64,000 bases of DNA from Phytoseiulus persimilis. Its lineage: Eukaryota > Arthropoda > Arachnida > Mesostigmata > Phytoseiidae. The position numbers were made by a program, and so were the translations under genes. Under the pieces are notes generated by a model. That model made no database searches. It was not told the DNA's origin and saw only the letters and a list, made by a program, of their open reading frames with translations. Below, one piece after another: positions 34,769 to 47,327 of the stretch (positions within the stretch are counted from its first letter, which is position 1; every line of letters begins with the position of its first letter). The DNA lies in contig CM075101.1 of the NCBI GenBank assembly GCA_037576195.1, positions 930,001 to 994,000 of the forward strand. The letters are read 5' to 3'.

Positions 34769-35364
34769 ATTTTGATGATACACTTTCCGGTTCCGCGACG
34801 CCTACTCGCCAAAATAAATGTTTGGTATCGACATGCTCCTCTGCCTCGAGTCTCGCCTTCGAGCTAAATGCCTGCTCAAAACTACCTTTGGATAGTGGAC
34901 GGATAAATCCGAGCTACAATTGTCTTGAAAGCCAACTTCACGTATGCAGACGCTTAATTGCTCGTGGCAAGTATAGGGCCGTAAAACTTTTTACAATCCT
35001 CTGACTCCTGCGAAGCGCTGTTTCGGAAACTGTGGGCCCCATAAGTCGTGCTTATCGGATGGGTCCCGAGCGAAACAACAGATTCCAACTCCAGGAGAAG
35101 TCTGCTAGTAGCTCGTCCGTAAGTATTTAAGGGGCTCGCGAATCTCTCGTGTTATGCTCGTCTAAGCGTACCTTTTCGCGTCGTTCTCGCTGGCTGCTCG
35201 AGACGCCTTCAGGTCCCACCCCCGTAGCAACGGTTCCGAATGGGAAGGGATATTGCACTCTAACAGTCCTGATCGAAGAGCCCTCTCGGCTCGTACTTCT
35301 TATTCCATGATTGGCAATTGCTCCTGGCCCTCGATTCAAACTCGAATCGCAGTTCTCCCCTTCA

Positions 35365-35381
35365 CCCCCCCCCCCCCCCCC
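35365..35381. repeat. Poly(C) run, 17 nt
   Basis: An uninterrupted cytosine run in non-coding sequence, similar to those at 34072 and 54163. Confidence 0.9.
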
Positions 35382-37522
35382 GATGGGAATGCAACAGCTC
35401 CACGAGCCACAGGATTCACGCAAGATTCTTTCCTCCGGAGTTTCCGGCCGGAGTTCTGAGTGAAACACAGGAGCGAAAAGCTCTCACACGAGCTCGTCAG
35501 TATTGCGCAGTCGTGGGCTATGCGCATTCATTCCTCGTTTTCAGAGTCCCCCTCCCCCCACTCGAATCGATGCGCTAGAGACGAGTTCAAAATCGGGACC
35601 ATGCGCTTCAGCTGCGCATTTCTTCGGAGATCGACTCCCGAGTTATTCTTCGGATCTATCCGGTGGCTGTCGCTCAGAATGAGGTATGTTGCCCACACGA
35701 CTGAGACATGCGTTGCGGCATATCCCTCCGGACCCTCCACAGCGAGTGAGTGTAGTGAATATACTGATACGGACTCCTCGCCATTTGCGAATCTTGCGCG
35801 TGGCGCGGTGTAACAAGTTCAGTCCGGGAGGGAAACCCCGCCGCAGGTTGGGAGAAAGGACGGCAACGAGCTTTACAATCATCGCATACAGCTCGGTCGT
35901 CACCGGGGCCCGGTGGTGCGAGTCGAAGTCAGGAAACGACAAAAGGAAGAGGAATGGGATGGATATTCACCGAACAGACGTTCCCGACTTGAAGCGATTC
36001 TTGTAGCGGCACAAAAGCTGTGGGCCTGGACTCATTTTTGTTCGCAGCAGTCGAGCCACCCTCTCGGATTCCTGACTCCGTGAACCTGAACTGTTGATGT
36101 TCCACTATCTCGTTGCCTGATCTGTCCCGAACAGTTTTCTGCTTTGCTTGAACACGCGAACATCGGGATCTCGAGAGCCGCTCCCCCATTCCATTGAGCC
36201 TCAGAGGTTTCCCCTCGTGAAATTTCGAGAGTTTCACGAATCGTTCCCGCAGCAATGTAGAGGAGCCTTCACACGGAAGCCTTCTAGAGACAACTTCCCA
36301 ATGTTAGAGATATCCACGAACTGAGACGCGAAGGGAGCACTGTCTTCAAAACAAGCGCATCCCACATTTGAAGTCCTCGAAACTCGTTCCCCGTGATGAG
36401 TCTCATCAGCGTCTCAAATCGGCGACGAGAATGAGTGAAGGGAGTGGATCGCGCAAAAAGACGCAGACCGCCGGAACGCAATTTTGAGCTCGATCGTTCA
36501 ACATCGTTCCCAGGGACGATCGGTGTCTCTTTAATATCTGATCAGATCTCTCATTCGGACCGAAATATTCCCGCCCTTCCATCCCCTTGGCCATTGCATC
36601 GACTCGTGACCTATGAAAACAACAAGTGTACAGCAGAGCGTGCCAGGACTTGAAGAGCTTACTTTTTGATATTGTTCTCGAGATGAGGCGTTTCACCTTC
36701 CGAGAAGCTGCTCTCGCTTTCTTTTCAATGAGTATCTCGAAATTCTCCGACCTGTGATACCAACTCTCATGCCGATTGAGATTTTCCCAAGTGTCGGAGC
36801 TGCCGAGGTCGACACAGGGCTCTGGATCACGTTTCATTGACTCGATGGACCTTAAAATCATCATCACCTATGAATGGATCGTAGCCGAGTCGGGAGAGAT
36901 TTTCGGCTGCTTAAAAATTCCTTCCGAGCCGTTTTGGAATGTTTCGAGCTGTGATATCGGCCTTCTGCTCGACTGCTAGGCCTTCTGCTAGGACGACCTC
37001 TTCGTCCTAAAAGTTGCGAATGCACTTGGTTGCGGACTTTTTCGCGGCGATTAACCCGTCCTCCATTCATTGACGAAAACCACTAGGCATTGAATCATTG
37101 TAACGGTCATTCCGGGCTCCTTCAGGACAGGTACATTCGATTCGCGGGATCAGCTGTCCGATTCTCCAGCCTTTAGAGAACGTGTTGCCATACGGGGGAA
37201 ATCGCTCCTGTCAGCAGCCTAGATGCGCCTATTGCGATGCTTCTCATGGATTTGAGAACACACGAGGCAACGCGTCGATCCACTTGCCGATACATGCTTA
37301 GTCACAACACGCGGAGACCGTGCACCCCTACCATCGTCGGAAGTTCCTCACGCTCCTGAGCTGTGGCCATTGCATCAATCAGCCTACGGAGTTTGCACGA
37401 GCTGAATCGCTCATCTGTATACGATATCAGAATGCATGTCTGTCGATATGAATGTACATATGATTGCCTCTTGTAGTCTCTCGAGCGTTTCGGGGCTGAT
37501 CCTGCTCATTCTTAGGACAGCT

Positions 37523-37558
37523 ACCCTTTCCTCCCGCCTTTCCTCCCGCCTTTCCTCA
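37523..37558. repeat. 12-bp tandem repeat, about 3 copies
   Basis: CCTTTCCTCCCG is repeated, with the last copy diverged. It lies in non-coding sequence. Confidence 0.8.
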
Positions 37559-38896
37559 CTGCGATTTTACATAGGTTCAAGCAGCAGAGGCCCCTGTCAT
37601 TTGCTTGGTGCATACTTTTGGCTTTGGATGCGGGTATAATGTTGGCAATCATATCGTTCGGAGTTCCTTCCCAGCTACAGTTCACAAAGTGAAATTTGAA
37701 GAAGGTACGACCCGAGAGTCGTCTGAACTCTTCACAAAAGAGAGAAGCGATGATACTTTTGACGGTCTGTTCGTATTTTGGTGATCGGTCTGGAAGAACA
37801 CCCAGAACGATCTGACGTCACTTTCAGGGTCACCGGAGATTCGGCATGGGAGGTCAGACAATATTTCGCTGTCCGATTTGGAGGCACTTTCGCGAGGATT
37901 CTGCCAATCTATCGAAGTCTATTCTGATGAATCACTCGGAAACGTCACCCGGTTGTTCCAAAACTGGCTTTCCCAAGCGGCCGTCGTCAATGCTCAGGTG
38001 AATGGCTGTGGGTCCTCGACCTGGAACTTTAGAATCTTCCTTCCATGCAGGGATAGGCGCATGTTCCTTGTTTCGGACGGTACCCTGGGCAATGTCTTCT
38101 TGCCTTGGTTCACCAAGTGGGAACGCAAACTGACCACGAAATCTCAGCCGAACGGCGGAGATTGAGAACATGATATGCGATACAAGCACATTTTCAAGCT
38201 GTCGGGTACGAAAAACATCGGAAGAAAAAGAACTGTCTCCTGATATTCCTCTGGGGGCAACAATCCGCAACCAGCATATGCTCATCGGGAGAGAGCATTG
38301 AGGATCTAGGAGCCGGAACGGGGGTCATCTCAGGCACGATAACGTCCGCACGACGCTGAGAGACCCTACAGGTGTGGAACTCGAGACCATGCCCGCGCGA
38401 ATCCGCGCGACCAAGCTGAATCGGGAGACGTAACGTATGGGAACAAGGAACGAGAAGCGATCGGTCTGCCCCAGAGAGCGAATTTAAGAATATTCTATCA
38501 GTGGGGCAACGAAATTTCCGATGGTAGAATCGAGTAAGACGGGTGATTCTGAAGTTTCGCCCTCATCATCAACGGTGAGGGTAGCCCGGCGAGGGTTTTG
38601 GGCGAGAGTGGAAAGAGCACCTCTGAAGCCGCGGAAGCGTCCACGTTGGAGTACACGCTGAGTGCTGAGGAGGCGGATATACCAGGAGAAAACAGCTCCC
38701 CCGATTCGTTTCCATGATCAAGTCCCGCTTAAGAACGCAAACCATTCCGCCATGAGCATGGCAATGCGCTAGTCCCCGTTCGATAGCTAAAGCTGACCCC
38801 TGCCATCGAGGGATACTGTTCTCTCGTTCACGAAACCCCTGGCGAAAACATTCTTCCTCAGCTCCGATCGAACTCGATCTACTGTGGTGCCCGGCC

Positions 38897-39173
38897 ATGG
38901 AGAAACTTGTTCTGCTAAAAATTTCGGCGGTGTTATGGTTGGCCTTCACTGGACGCGCAGAAGCTCAGTTCGTGACTCTGAACTCCGGCGAGTACGATAA
39001 TGACGGACTCTCGCCTCACCAGTCCACCCAACAATCGACGCAGAGACGTTACGTCGTCGACTGTAACCGCCAGCCAACCGGTGTTGTTTCCGACAAGACA
39101 CCTGGAAACGGCGGTTTCGCGATAAGATTCAGTGGGAATCCTAAGAAATATGTGCCTCGCGAGGGATACACCG
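38897..39173 (+). CDS. First coding exon of a secreted Reeler-domain protein, probably F-spondin-like (partial)
   Basis: The 92-codon exon starts at an ATG in good context (GGCCATGG). It encodes a signal peptide (hydrophobic core about 5-18, likely cleaved after AEA at 23), a polar Gln/Ser/Thr spacer, and then the start of what looks like an F-spondin-type Reeler domain: a Cys at 56, GGFAIRFSGNP (72-82) and KYVPREGYT (84-92). Reeler domains of spondins open with a Cys and a P..Y.PG..Y.V pattern. The exon ends in phase 1 at a strong donor (CCG|GTGAGT), which would make the next codon begin with G, fitting the expected Val. F-spondins are matrix proteins with Reeler, spondin and thrombospondin type 1 domains. 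I found no following exon in the remaining 25 kb. Another Reeler protein, or a chance signal-like frame, remains possible. Confidence 0.55.
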
Positions 39174-42100
39174 GTGAGTACCCGACCCATCCCGTGTCGA
39201 GATTCGGTTTCAGCAGCTGGCTTTTCATTCACATTTCTCTTGTGCGATAGCGGATCAATTCCGTTTGAGCAGCCCCGTCCTGCGTAACAAGTTCCCGCTT
39301 CGTGCAGAGGCAGGCACAAGAATCCTTGACACGGAACTAATCAAATAATCTAGGTTGAGTGGAAGAACATTCCGATTTCACGCCGTATCTCCCAAGACTC
39401 GGGGCCGAGATCGATCCGAATAATCTTCCGGAAGATTTCTGCTCGTCATCTCGCCAGGGATGTCTATGACACCAGTGACGCGCAACAGGATGGTGACCTC
39501 GATACACTCGGCAAATCGATGTTAATGCTTGTGAAGCTATGCAAGTTCGTCAAGACCGACGGAACGCGACGATCCATGGCTCCCCAAGATCGTGCGGTCG
39601 CCCATCGTGCTTCGTAAACTGTCTGTTAGTTAATGGCTGGAGATTTCTCGCTCGATTCTCCAGAACTGGGTTGTTTCCAACTCTGGCAGACCATGCCCTG
39701 TCCTGGAAACAGTCCTATAATAGAAACGGAGATCGGATTCGCTAAACTGCCACCGTCGGAAATCCTCCTCGCTCGGAGAACTCGGTCGGTGATTGTGATC
39801 GGCGAGATGAAGAGACGAAAATCCGATCAACAATTAAATGGACATACCCCGCGATCTGGACAGCAAGGAGCTCTTGGTTTCAGGGATGTAGGGAACCTGA
39901 ATTCTCATACGGTTTCACGCCAGTGGCGGTTCTCTGCAGAATTGAGGGGAAACGACGGCTGATTCAAACGGTAGAATGGGTTCTCTTGAGGGAGCCAGTG
40001 AATTCGCGATGTATTCTAGTGGTCTCGGAGCCGAGGGATGAGCAAGCTTCTGGGAAAGAGCGAGTGACTGTCACAGGGCGATTGACGCGGGATGGACGCA
40101 CAGAGAATACGGTTCCATGAGCGAGGAATGCTTCGCTGCGGGATACCGGAATCTCTGGCTGCCGATGAACCCACTCCTTGGTTCTCGCTGGAGTCCTTGT
40201 GTTTGCTGGTATCGTGTCAACAGGCCGCTCGCTCAGATCATTCCCATTAAGCCTTCACGAAGGCCCAATGTCGGACTTATTACAGATAAATCACCTTTTT
40301 GTTCCCACTTCGCCCAACGAGGCATCGGAGCGGGAGCATCGCGGCGTTTCATGCACTCCGCCAGTCTCGTACAGTCGGCGATCTCTAACTCCTTGGGGTG
40401 ATCTCTTTTCTTCCTCGTTTTTTCTTGTTTGCTTACAAGCTTGATGAAAGAGAAACTCAAAGCGAGCAGGACAGAGTTGGATAATTACCCAGTCGATTAC
40501 CTCCTTTCGTGGCTCATCTCTTCTCGCTCATCGCCAAGGCATTCCATAAGCGGAAGCTCCCCAGGGTGCTCAGCAAGCCGGCGGGAGTCACAGCATTTCC
40601 CCTCCTTCAGCCGCAGCAGAGATTTGCAAACTTCGAGTACTTCTCCTGCAACCGGTGGGGAATGCCTACGGCGCCTCGATAGGCCCGAGAAACTACTCTG
40701 TGGATCATCTCCCACTGGCAATGAGTTCTGCTGCAGGGATTTCTTCTCCAATGGCGGCTGATAACGAGCTGTTCGACAACCATCCGCTCGGTCAGAAAGG
40801 CCGACAGGAAGCGCAATTTGCAAAATTAGAAAAATTCAAAACCAACGATGGCAGAGCGACCGGAGTGTCGCTGGCGAGCGATCGCCGATGCGGAAATGGC
40901 CTCAGCGCTTCCTCGTTTCGCCAGCGTTGTTATCGCGCACGTGGGAAATACGTCCCCCCTCCCTGCCCGCGGGAAACTCCGAGGCCGAACGCAGGGGCGG
41001 TGGGTTTTTCTCCCCAGCCGAACACATGACGCAGGACATTTCACGATGCTGTCGGTGAAAATTTCCTCTGAATGTCGGCGAAGTTCGAATCGAAATCGTT
41101 GTCGGTCTCAGGCGGCGTGTTCACCGTGGGAGAGAGAGAGAGCCCGGACTCCCGAAGCCAGCCGTTGGAAGAGAGCAGATTTTACATACGAGAGAGAAGA
41201 AAAGTAAGCGAGTGGGGTTTCATTGAGCTGTCAGCTGTCCCCAGCTCCATCTTCTTCATCGCCGCCCAAGCAGCTGTTTTAATCTTTCCATTACGTCGAA
41301 GCAGGCTGAAAGCTGAGATGTGAGAAACCTTTTGAGCGGGAAGCGCGTTATGGTTTCCCTCCGTTCACTATTTGTATCTTTCTGCGCAACTCCCCCATAG
41401 CTTCCTCTCTCGCAGTTTTATTAGCTCTCGCGTTCTCCTCCGAGCCCTGTCCTTTACTTTTCCTCGTCTTGCTCAAGTTCTGACCCGCGGCAGCACGGGC
41501 TGCACTCTCCGCCGTTGCCGCCGTCGTCGCCGCCTGGTTCGAAAGTTCTACCGAGCTCGTCAAATTGAAAAGCCACCAGGGAGACGGGAGTGAGGAGAAA
41601 AGAACCACCGGCTAGCAAGCGCGGATCCGACGACGAAGGGTAGCGTGGATTCTCTTCCTGCTGCTTCCCGCCGCCGTCGGAGCCCCCCAGTTCGAGTGTC
41701 ACTTGTCGTTTCGTCGACGCTCCCGATCACCCTCAGACCGTTGGCTTATTCATGCCGTTAACACCAGTGGGAGCTGATTGATTTGGGTTGGAATTCGTGG
41801 AATGTTTTGATTCGAAGGGGTCTCCGTTGTTCATGCTGCTTGCTAACTCCCTCCAGGAAGAAGGAAAGCAGAAAACCGAAAGCTCGGATCTATTGCCAGC
41901 CCGGCTTTCCTTCGATGCTCCCGAGCATAATGGGTGCGAGAAAATTTCGCGATGGCATGCTCAATATGGGTCTTACCTCAGCCGGGGCATAGCACTGGAT
42001 GCCCACGTATCTACGGGCATCTTGGTAGGTCTCGCTCTCTCTTTTTCCTAGCGGTCTATGGCTCTGCCCCGTTCCTCCGTGTTTCTTCGCACAACAATCA

Positions 42101-43135
42101 CGACGAGTGCGACCGGCTGCTACGAATTCAAGAGCATTCGTCGGAGAATTTCTTAGTTCGCCACGGCAGTCGATGAATTATGAAGCGCCGTTAGCATTCC
42201 GTCCGAGGCGCCACAGGAGCGCACTCCTTCTGTCTGCCTGGGAGCCGCTCCGTTCGAGAGTATTCGATGAAGTTTCGAACGTTCGCGACTCCGCCCCAGC
42301 GCGATCTTGACGGAAAGCTCTCCCGGGCACTTTCGCGCGATGCCAATATCGCTGAGCGTCGGCGGGCCGTCGATGACAATCGAGCGCCGAGATAAAAGGG
42401 ATTTGAAAGGAATTATATTTAACGGAAAAGACGAGCAAGAAAGCAGAGCGAAATCGATGGAAATTCGGGGGCTCGGCCCGGCCCTACTCAATCAGCCATC
42501 AAGTCGGCGGCCATTTATATTGAACTCACAGCAATCCCTGACGGTCGGCAGTCTGTTCGTCGCCGTCTCACCCCGTGTGATTATTGATAAATCGATCATT
42601 CTATTGAAGGTCTGCGGTACAAGGGGGCATCTCAGGTTCCGGCATCTCCTCCGCATCCGATAGCTCCAGCGGACTATTTCTTCGTTTTTGCTGAACACAT
42701 CGTGCTGGCCTCCTATTACGAGGCGTCCATCGTCCACTAGAGCTGGTGTACTGCGAACGCAACACGACCGACATCGGACGCAGGGCTACATCGAACCTAC
42801 ATCGCTCCAACAGTGAATTCCACCTCGGACGCTCATCGGCCACCTTCCGGAGCACGTTCTCTAATCCCATGTCATCCAGTTGAGCTGCTGTCGTGTTAGG
42901 CTCTTAGAACAATCCCTTCAGGGAACGTCGCAAATCCAATCAGCGTAGCTCTCGATTGTCGAGCCTGAATCGAGTTTGGTTACTGATGATCGCTAGTATT
43001 GCAAGAAATGAGGAAATGAAGAACATCATATGACGATGCGTGGACGGGGAATAATGATTATTGGCGAAGCCATCAGAGAGCCAAAATCAATTCTTCATTG
43101 CCTTCCTGGCTGCCTGCCTGACTGGCTGGATTGCC

Positions 43136-43152
43136 GTCCGTCCGTCCGTCCG
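43136..43152. repeat. (CCGT)n tetranucleotide tract
   Basis: About four CCGT units follow a run of TGCC/TGGC units. It lies in non-coding sequence. Confidence 0.8.
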
Positions 43153-46100
43153 CCCGCTAGAAGTCTTTCACATCGATGTGACCGAATCCGGCGGGAATAT
43201 TCTTTGGGGGGAATATTTCATACGTACGTCAAATTTATTGCTATGGCTTCCGCGATCCGACCGATGACATTGACGTGGCTGCTATTGTCGTCGTACCAGC
43301 GAAGCTGGCGAACGAGCTGAAGTAATTGGCGGATTGACCCCGTCCGGCATCGCCCTCGCTCCGAGACCGAGCGAGCGAAATATCGTCGGGAGGATGAACT
43401 TCCGTGTTCGGGTCTCCAAACATTCTGGAGATGCCTCCTTCGCCTTCGCGATAGTTCGGCTAGGCCGCTCGGCAGGCGTTCGTTCGGTGAGGCCGTTCGT
43501 TCGAATTAATTCGCAGCTTCCCGCAAAAACAAACAGGCTCACAAACGAGCATCTCAGCCAGCCGCCGTACGTGCCCCCGGCTTTTATAGCGCGATGTCGC
43601 CCCCAAGGCGTGGCCAGGTTCGTCGCATCGTCGGCAAGTTCGCTTTCACCGCGTTCCCCTTCGTTGATCATGTGTGGACGGAGCAGACGAGATTCAGACG
43701 AAACCGTTTCCAAAAAAAAAATCCGAAATCGAAGGATTCCCTCGCGAGAGGGAACACGTGGAGCGAATGACCGGCTGACTGGGCAACAGGCCACTCAGGT
43801 TCCCCGTTTAACGGCAGGACACCGCAACACCCTCCCGAGTCGTTGGAACTAATTTCGAGGCATCGATGAGCTGGGACTTGTGATTTTTGCCCCGACAAGG
43901 ATCGTGCTCTCAATCGCGGGCGCTGTCGGAACGTAGCGCCTCACCACCGTTGGATCTGATGGCTTACCATGTACAGTGCGGAGAGCGTGTACAGTTGGGA
44001 TGTGCGTCAACATAATCGGGTTGGAATTGTCTCGGTTGGAACGGGTGGTCCCGTTGAACGACAGAGATTATTATAAAAGGTGCACATTCTCCGCGGCGCC
44101 CGTTTGTGAAGCGTTCGTCTCGGCTCAGCACCAACAAGCGCTACCGATGAAGCACAAATAGTGACACGAGCACTCAGCTTGATTATCTCCCAACGGCAGA
44201 ACAGAATCGATGATAATGACGGTGATGCCTCGGCTGATGATGCACGCATTTTCTGCAGGGGTTGCAGCCACAACAGGAACATAGAGTTCATTTCTGACTT
44301 CGTCACGAACGAGAGCGGTCAGACGACAGCGCGCCGAAGGGCACCCCACACGAAGAGTTGACTTCTGGTCGGGAGGAAGTCTCTCCGACACTTGGGAAAT
44401 CTGTAGAGCGATCGGCCCGAAGCGAACAGGTTGCGATGGTCGCTGTGTCCTCCAGGCCGTCATCAGGCCGCTCGCGGTGGCGATCATTCACGCGATGGAG
44501 CGGTTTTTCCCCGCGATCACTCGTTGTCGATCAGATCTCCACGGGCTCGAAGCCTCATATGTCGAGGGTGCGACGAACGCCACTAGCCGAACACAGCGAA
44601 ACCGATTGGAGAGGAGAGAACGACACAAAGAGTTGTCCCACGCTGCAGAAGACTTCGATAAGAAGTGAACTCGTGGAAGAATATACAAACATGAGACAAC
44701 GACCGAGGGAGACCGATAGACCGCGGATCGCACAGAGTACCAGAGCGAAGAGGCTGCTGTCCGGGAGGGCCACTTGAAGCGGAATCCCAATGAGATTGAA
44801 GGTGACGTCCGCTTCCGGTCAAGATCCGCCGGCGGTTCGCTTGGCCCCACGACCGAGCGCTTGCTCGTCCGTTCCTTCCTTGTGCAGCCTGCTCGGCGGG
44901 TCGGCATGGCTTCCGTCCTCCTTAGATATCAAACTCCTTCGTTTTCCTTTGAACGATTCCGAGCGGACGGAAAGCGAACCCAGTCAGTTGACTGCTTGGC
45001 TTCTAGATGGCGGATCGGCGGCCGTGGAGAATACACCAACCATCCGTTCCAGAGGAAGGGAACCTCATCGCTTCGAGCATCGTTCACGTGCTCGTTCCGC
45101 TCATCGTTCAAAGAATGTTTTGAGCACATTCAATATGATATTTTGAGTGATTTTGAGTCATTCCAGCTCTGGTTCGGATCTATGTAGTTAGTTGGTAATC
45201 GAGAACAAAAACACAGCGGGTCGTCGCAGCGCTCCGAGGGAAAAAGGTCCGTTAGGAGAGTCAGCCGAGTCAGCAGGGTGTGCGCGAGTGAGAAAACGGG
45301 ATGGCGGCGATGAGACGGGATGCTCAACTTTCCGGCCACAAGTTTCATTAAGGCATTCCTTCCAGCCGCTTCTCCTTGCTGCTGAGGCAAAAGCTGAACT
45401 TTAAGCCTATTCGACTCCGTTCCCAGAGCGGAGCACAACTAGCCGCGACTGGTGGGACCAGCCGCGTTAATTATCCCCTGTGGCCTCGTGGTGGTTTTGA
45501 TTGAGCAACGCAAAACGGGGAATGTCTGCGGACGGCATCTTTCGGGGTGCATTCTGGAAAAAACGCAGCGCTTGCAGAAGAGTTTTCCGTCACATTGGCG
45601 AGACCTACGTGATGCTGACTCGCGCATGGAAGCACATGTTATAGCATCGACGCGGATCCCGACCGGACAATGGAATCATATTCCAGTGGGAGCGGCGTCA
45701 GGGGGAAACCCGCTACCGCTCTCACCGAGCGGCCAACGGAGGAGCGAAACTGAAATTACTCGGAAGACGCACAGACGGAGATAAATTAGTTTCGTTCCTG
45801 AGAGATTGAGTTTAAAACTCGTCAAACGGCCAGATGTACCAGCAGTCAGCTCGCTGACTGGCTGACAGACTGGCTCGCTTCCTTCTGCTGCCAAGGATGA
45901 CGGCAGGGAGAACGAAACAAAAGAGCGGGCGCGAGCAACTCGGTCCGATCGATGACGCACAATAGAATCCGGGGCCCACCGTTCGAGGCGGGTTCGTCGC
46001 GTGACTCAATTTGGAACGTCGAACCTCTCCTGGCTTCCGCCGCGGTCCTGGGACGAACCCGTATGAGAGAGGAAGATGTTTTGACTTCACGTTTCAGATG

Positions 46101-47296
46101 AGCTGTCCCTCTACGACGTGGGAGCTGCTGAGAAAGCACGGGCGGGGGTCGTCCCGGAAAATACGGAACGCATCTCTCTCCCGCGTCGGCTCTTCGAGAG
46201 TGCCATCGGCAGGGGAGTTGGGCTCAATCACAAAAATATGAACACCGTTTCCGAGGACCCGGATAGTGTCCGACCGCGGACGATGGATCCATGAGAAACC
46301 GTGCAGATTCGCGACGACGAAATGCGCTGCATCGCGTGCAGCTTTCGACCACTGGAAACCCCGCGGAATCGTTCTGAAGAATGTTTTTTCCGCTTCATGC
46401 CAGCGCCGCTCCGTGGTAAACAGCGGCGCATTTTTTGTGCGCCCTGCAAGGTGTGCGAGTGTTTTCGTCGGCAACTAATATGGTCCCTGCCAGGGTAAAC
46501 ACGTCTCGAAATAATTATCATAACGAACGCTCAGGTTTGCGAGTAGGGTTCGTTATTTGAAATATTACATCATCTTCATCATTGCTGCACGAAGCGGTTC
46601 CGTTGAGCGCTCTAATTGCGTTCTTCGTGAAACGTCTCCCCGAGGCCGATTCGTGTGCGAATCTAAAAGTGCGCACATTATTTCCCGTCCTTAACCCCTC
46701 GTTGCGCAGACGTATTGACCTGTTTCAGAGCTCTGGATGAGTGCTGTTTGCTTGAGTCAGCTTCGGCTCCCAGACGAGCCGGCCCTATCTCTCCACAAGG
46801 GCAAGGATTGCAGTCTGACCACTTTCGTGGAGCTTCGACCTCAGAAAGCGGTCAGCTCCTATTTTCTGCTGGAGTAAGCTTGTTGACTCCGCGGCGGCGA
46901 AGGCGGCGGCGATGGTCAACGAGATGAGCTCTTGGTGCGTTCCAGGTGCGACTGCGGTCCAAGAGAGAAATTAGTCAGCAGACGCTCAATGACAGACAGT
47001 CCCGAAGCAACAGGTTGCATTGAGTGAACGACGAGTTCGTCGCAGAAGAATGAGTTCAGCATTTGCATATTTCCCTCCGTTCTTCCCCTGCCGCCAAAGT
47101 ACTCGCGGCCGACGCTATTGGGTTTATGCTCGAGTTTTAATGGATAATAAGATTCAGTCGCTCGGCACGCTTTTCTCCTTGCGGTCATTTTCCGCCCATG
47201 TGCTTCTGAGGAAGCAGCGGACTCGAAGCTAGCGAAATTCCGAGTGAGACACTATATGGAATGTCGGAGATTTTTTTGCTGCATGGGGTGCACTCG

Positions 47297-47300
<4 letters not shown>

Positions 47301-47327
<27 letters not shown>
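47301..47327. repeat. (AG)13 microsatellite
   Basis: A perfect AG dinucleotide run in non-coding sequence. Confidence 0.95.

Larger units (their letters stand above)
31777..38896. other. Long stretch without a supported gene
   Basis: The left end must include the RAD54 promoter. At 32341-32438 a possible exon lies on the plus strand (strong TTTTTTTAG acceptor, CTTTTG|GTAAGC donor, 32 open codons), but I recognise no family and found no partner exon. The rest holds short chance frames, poly(C) runs, a (TC)n tract, a 24-bp palindrome and a 12-bp tandem repeat, listed separately. Confidence 0.5.
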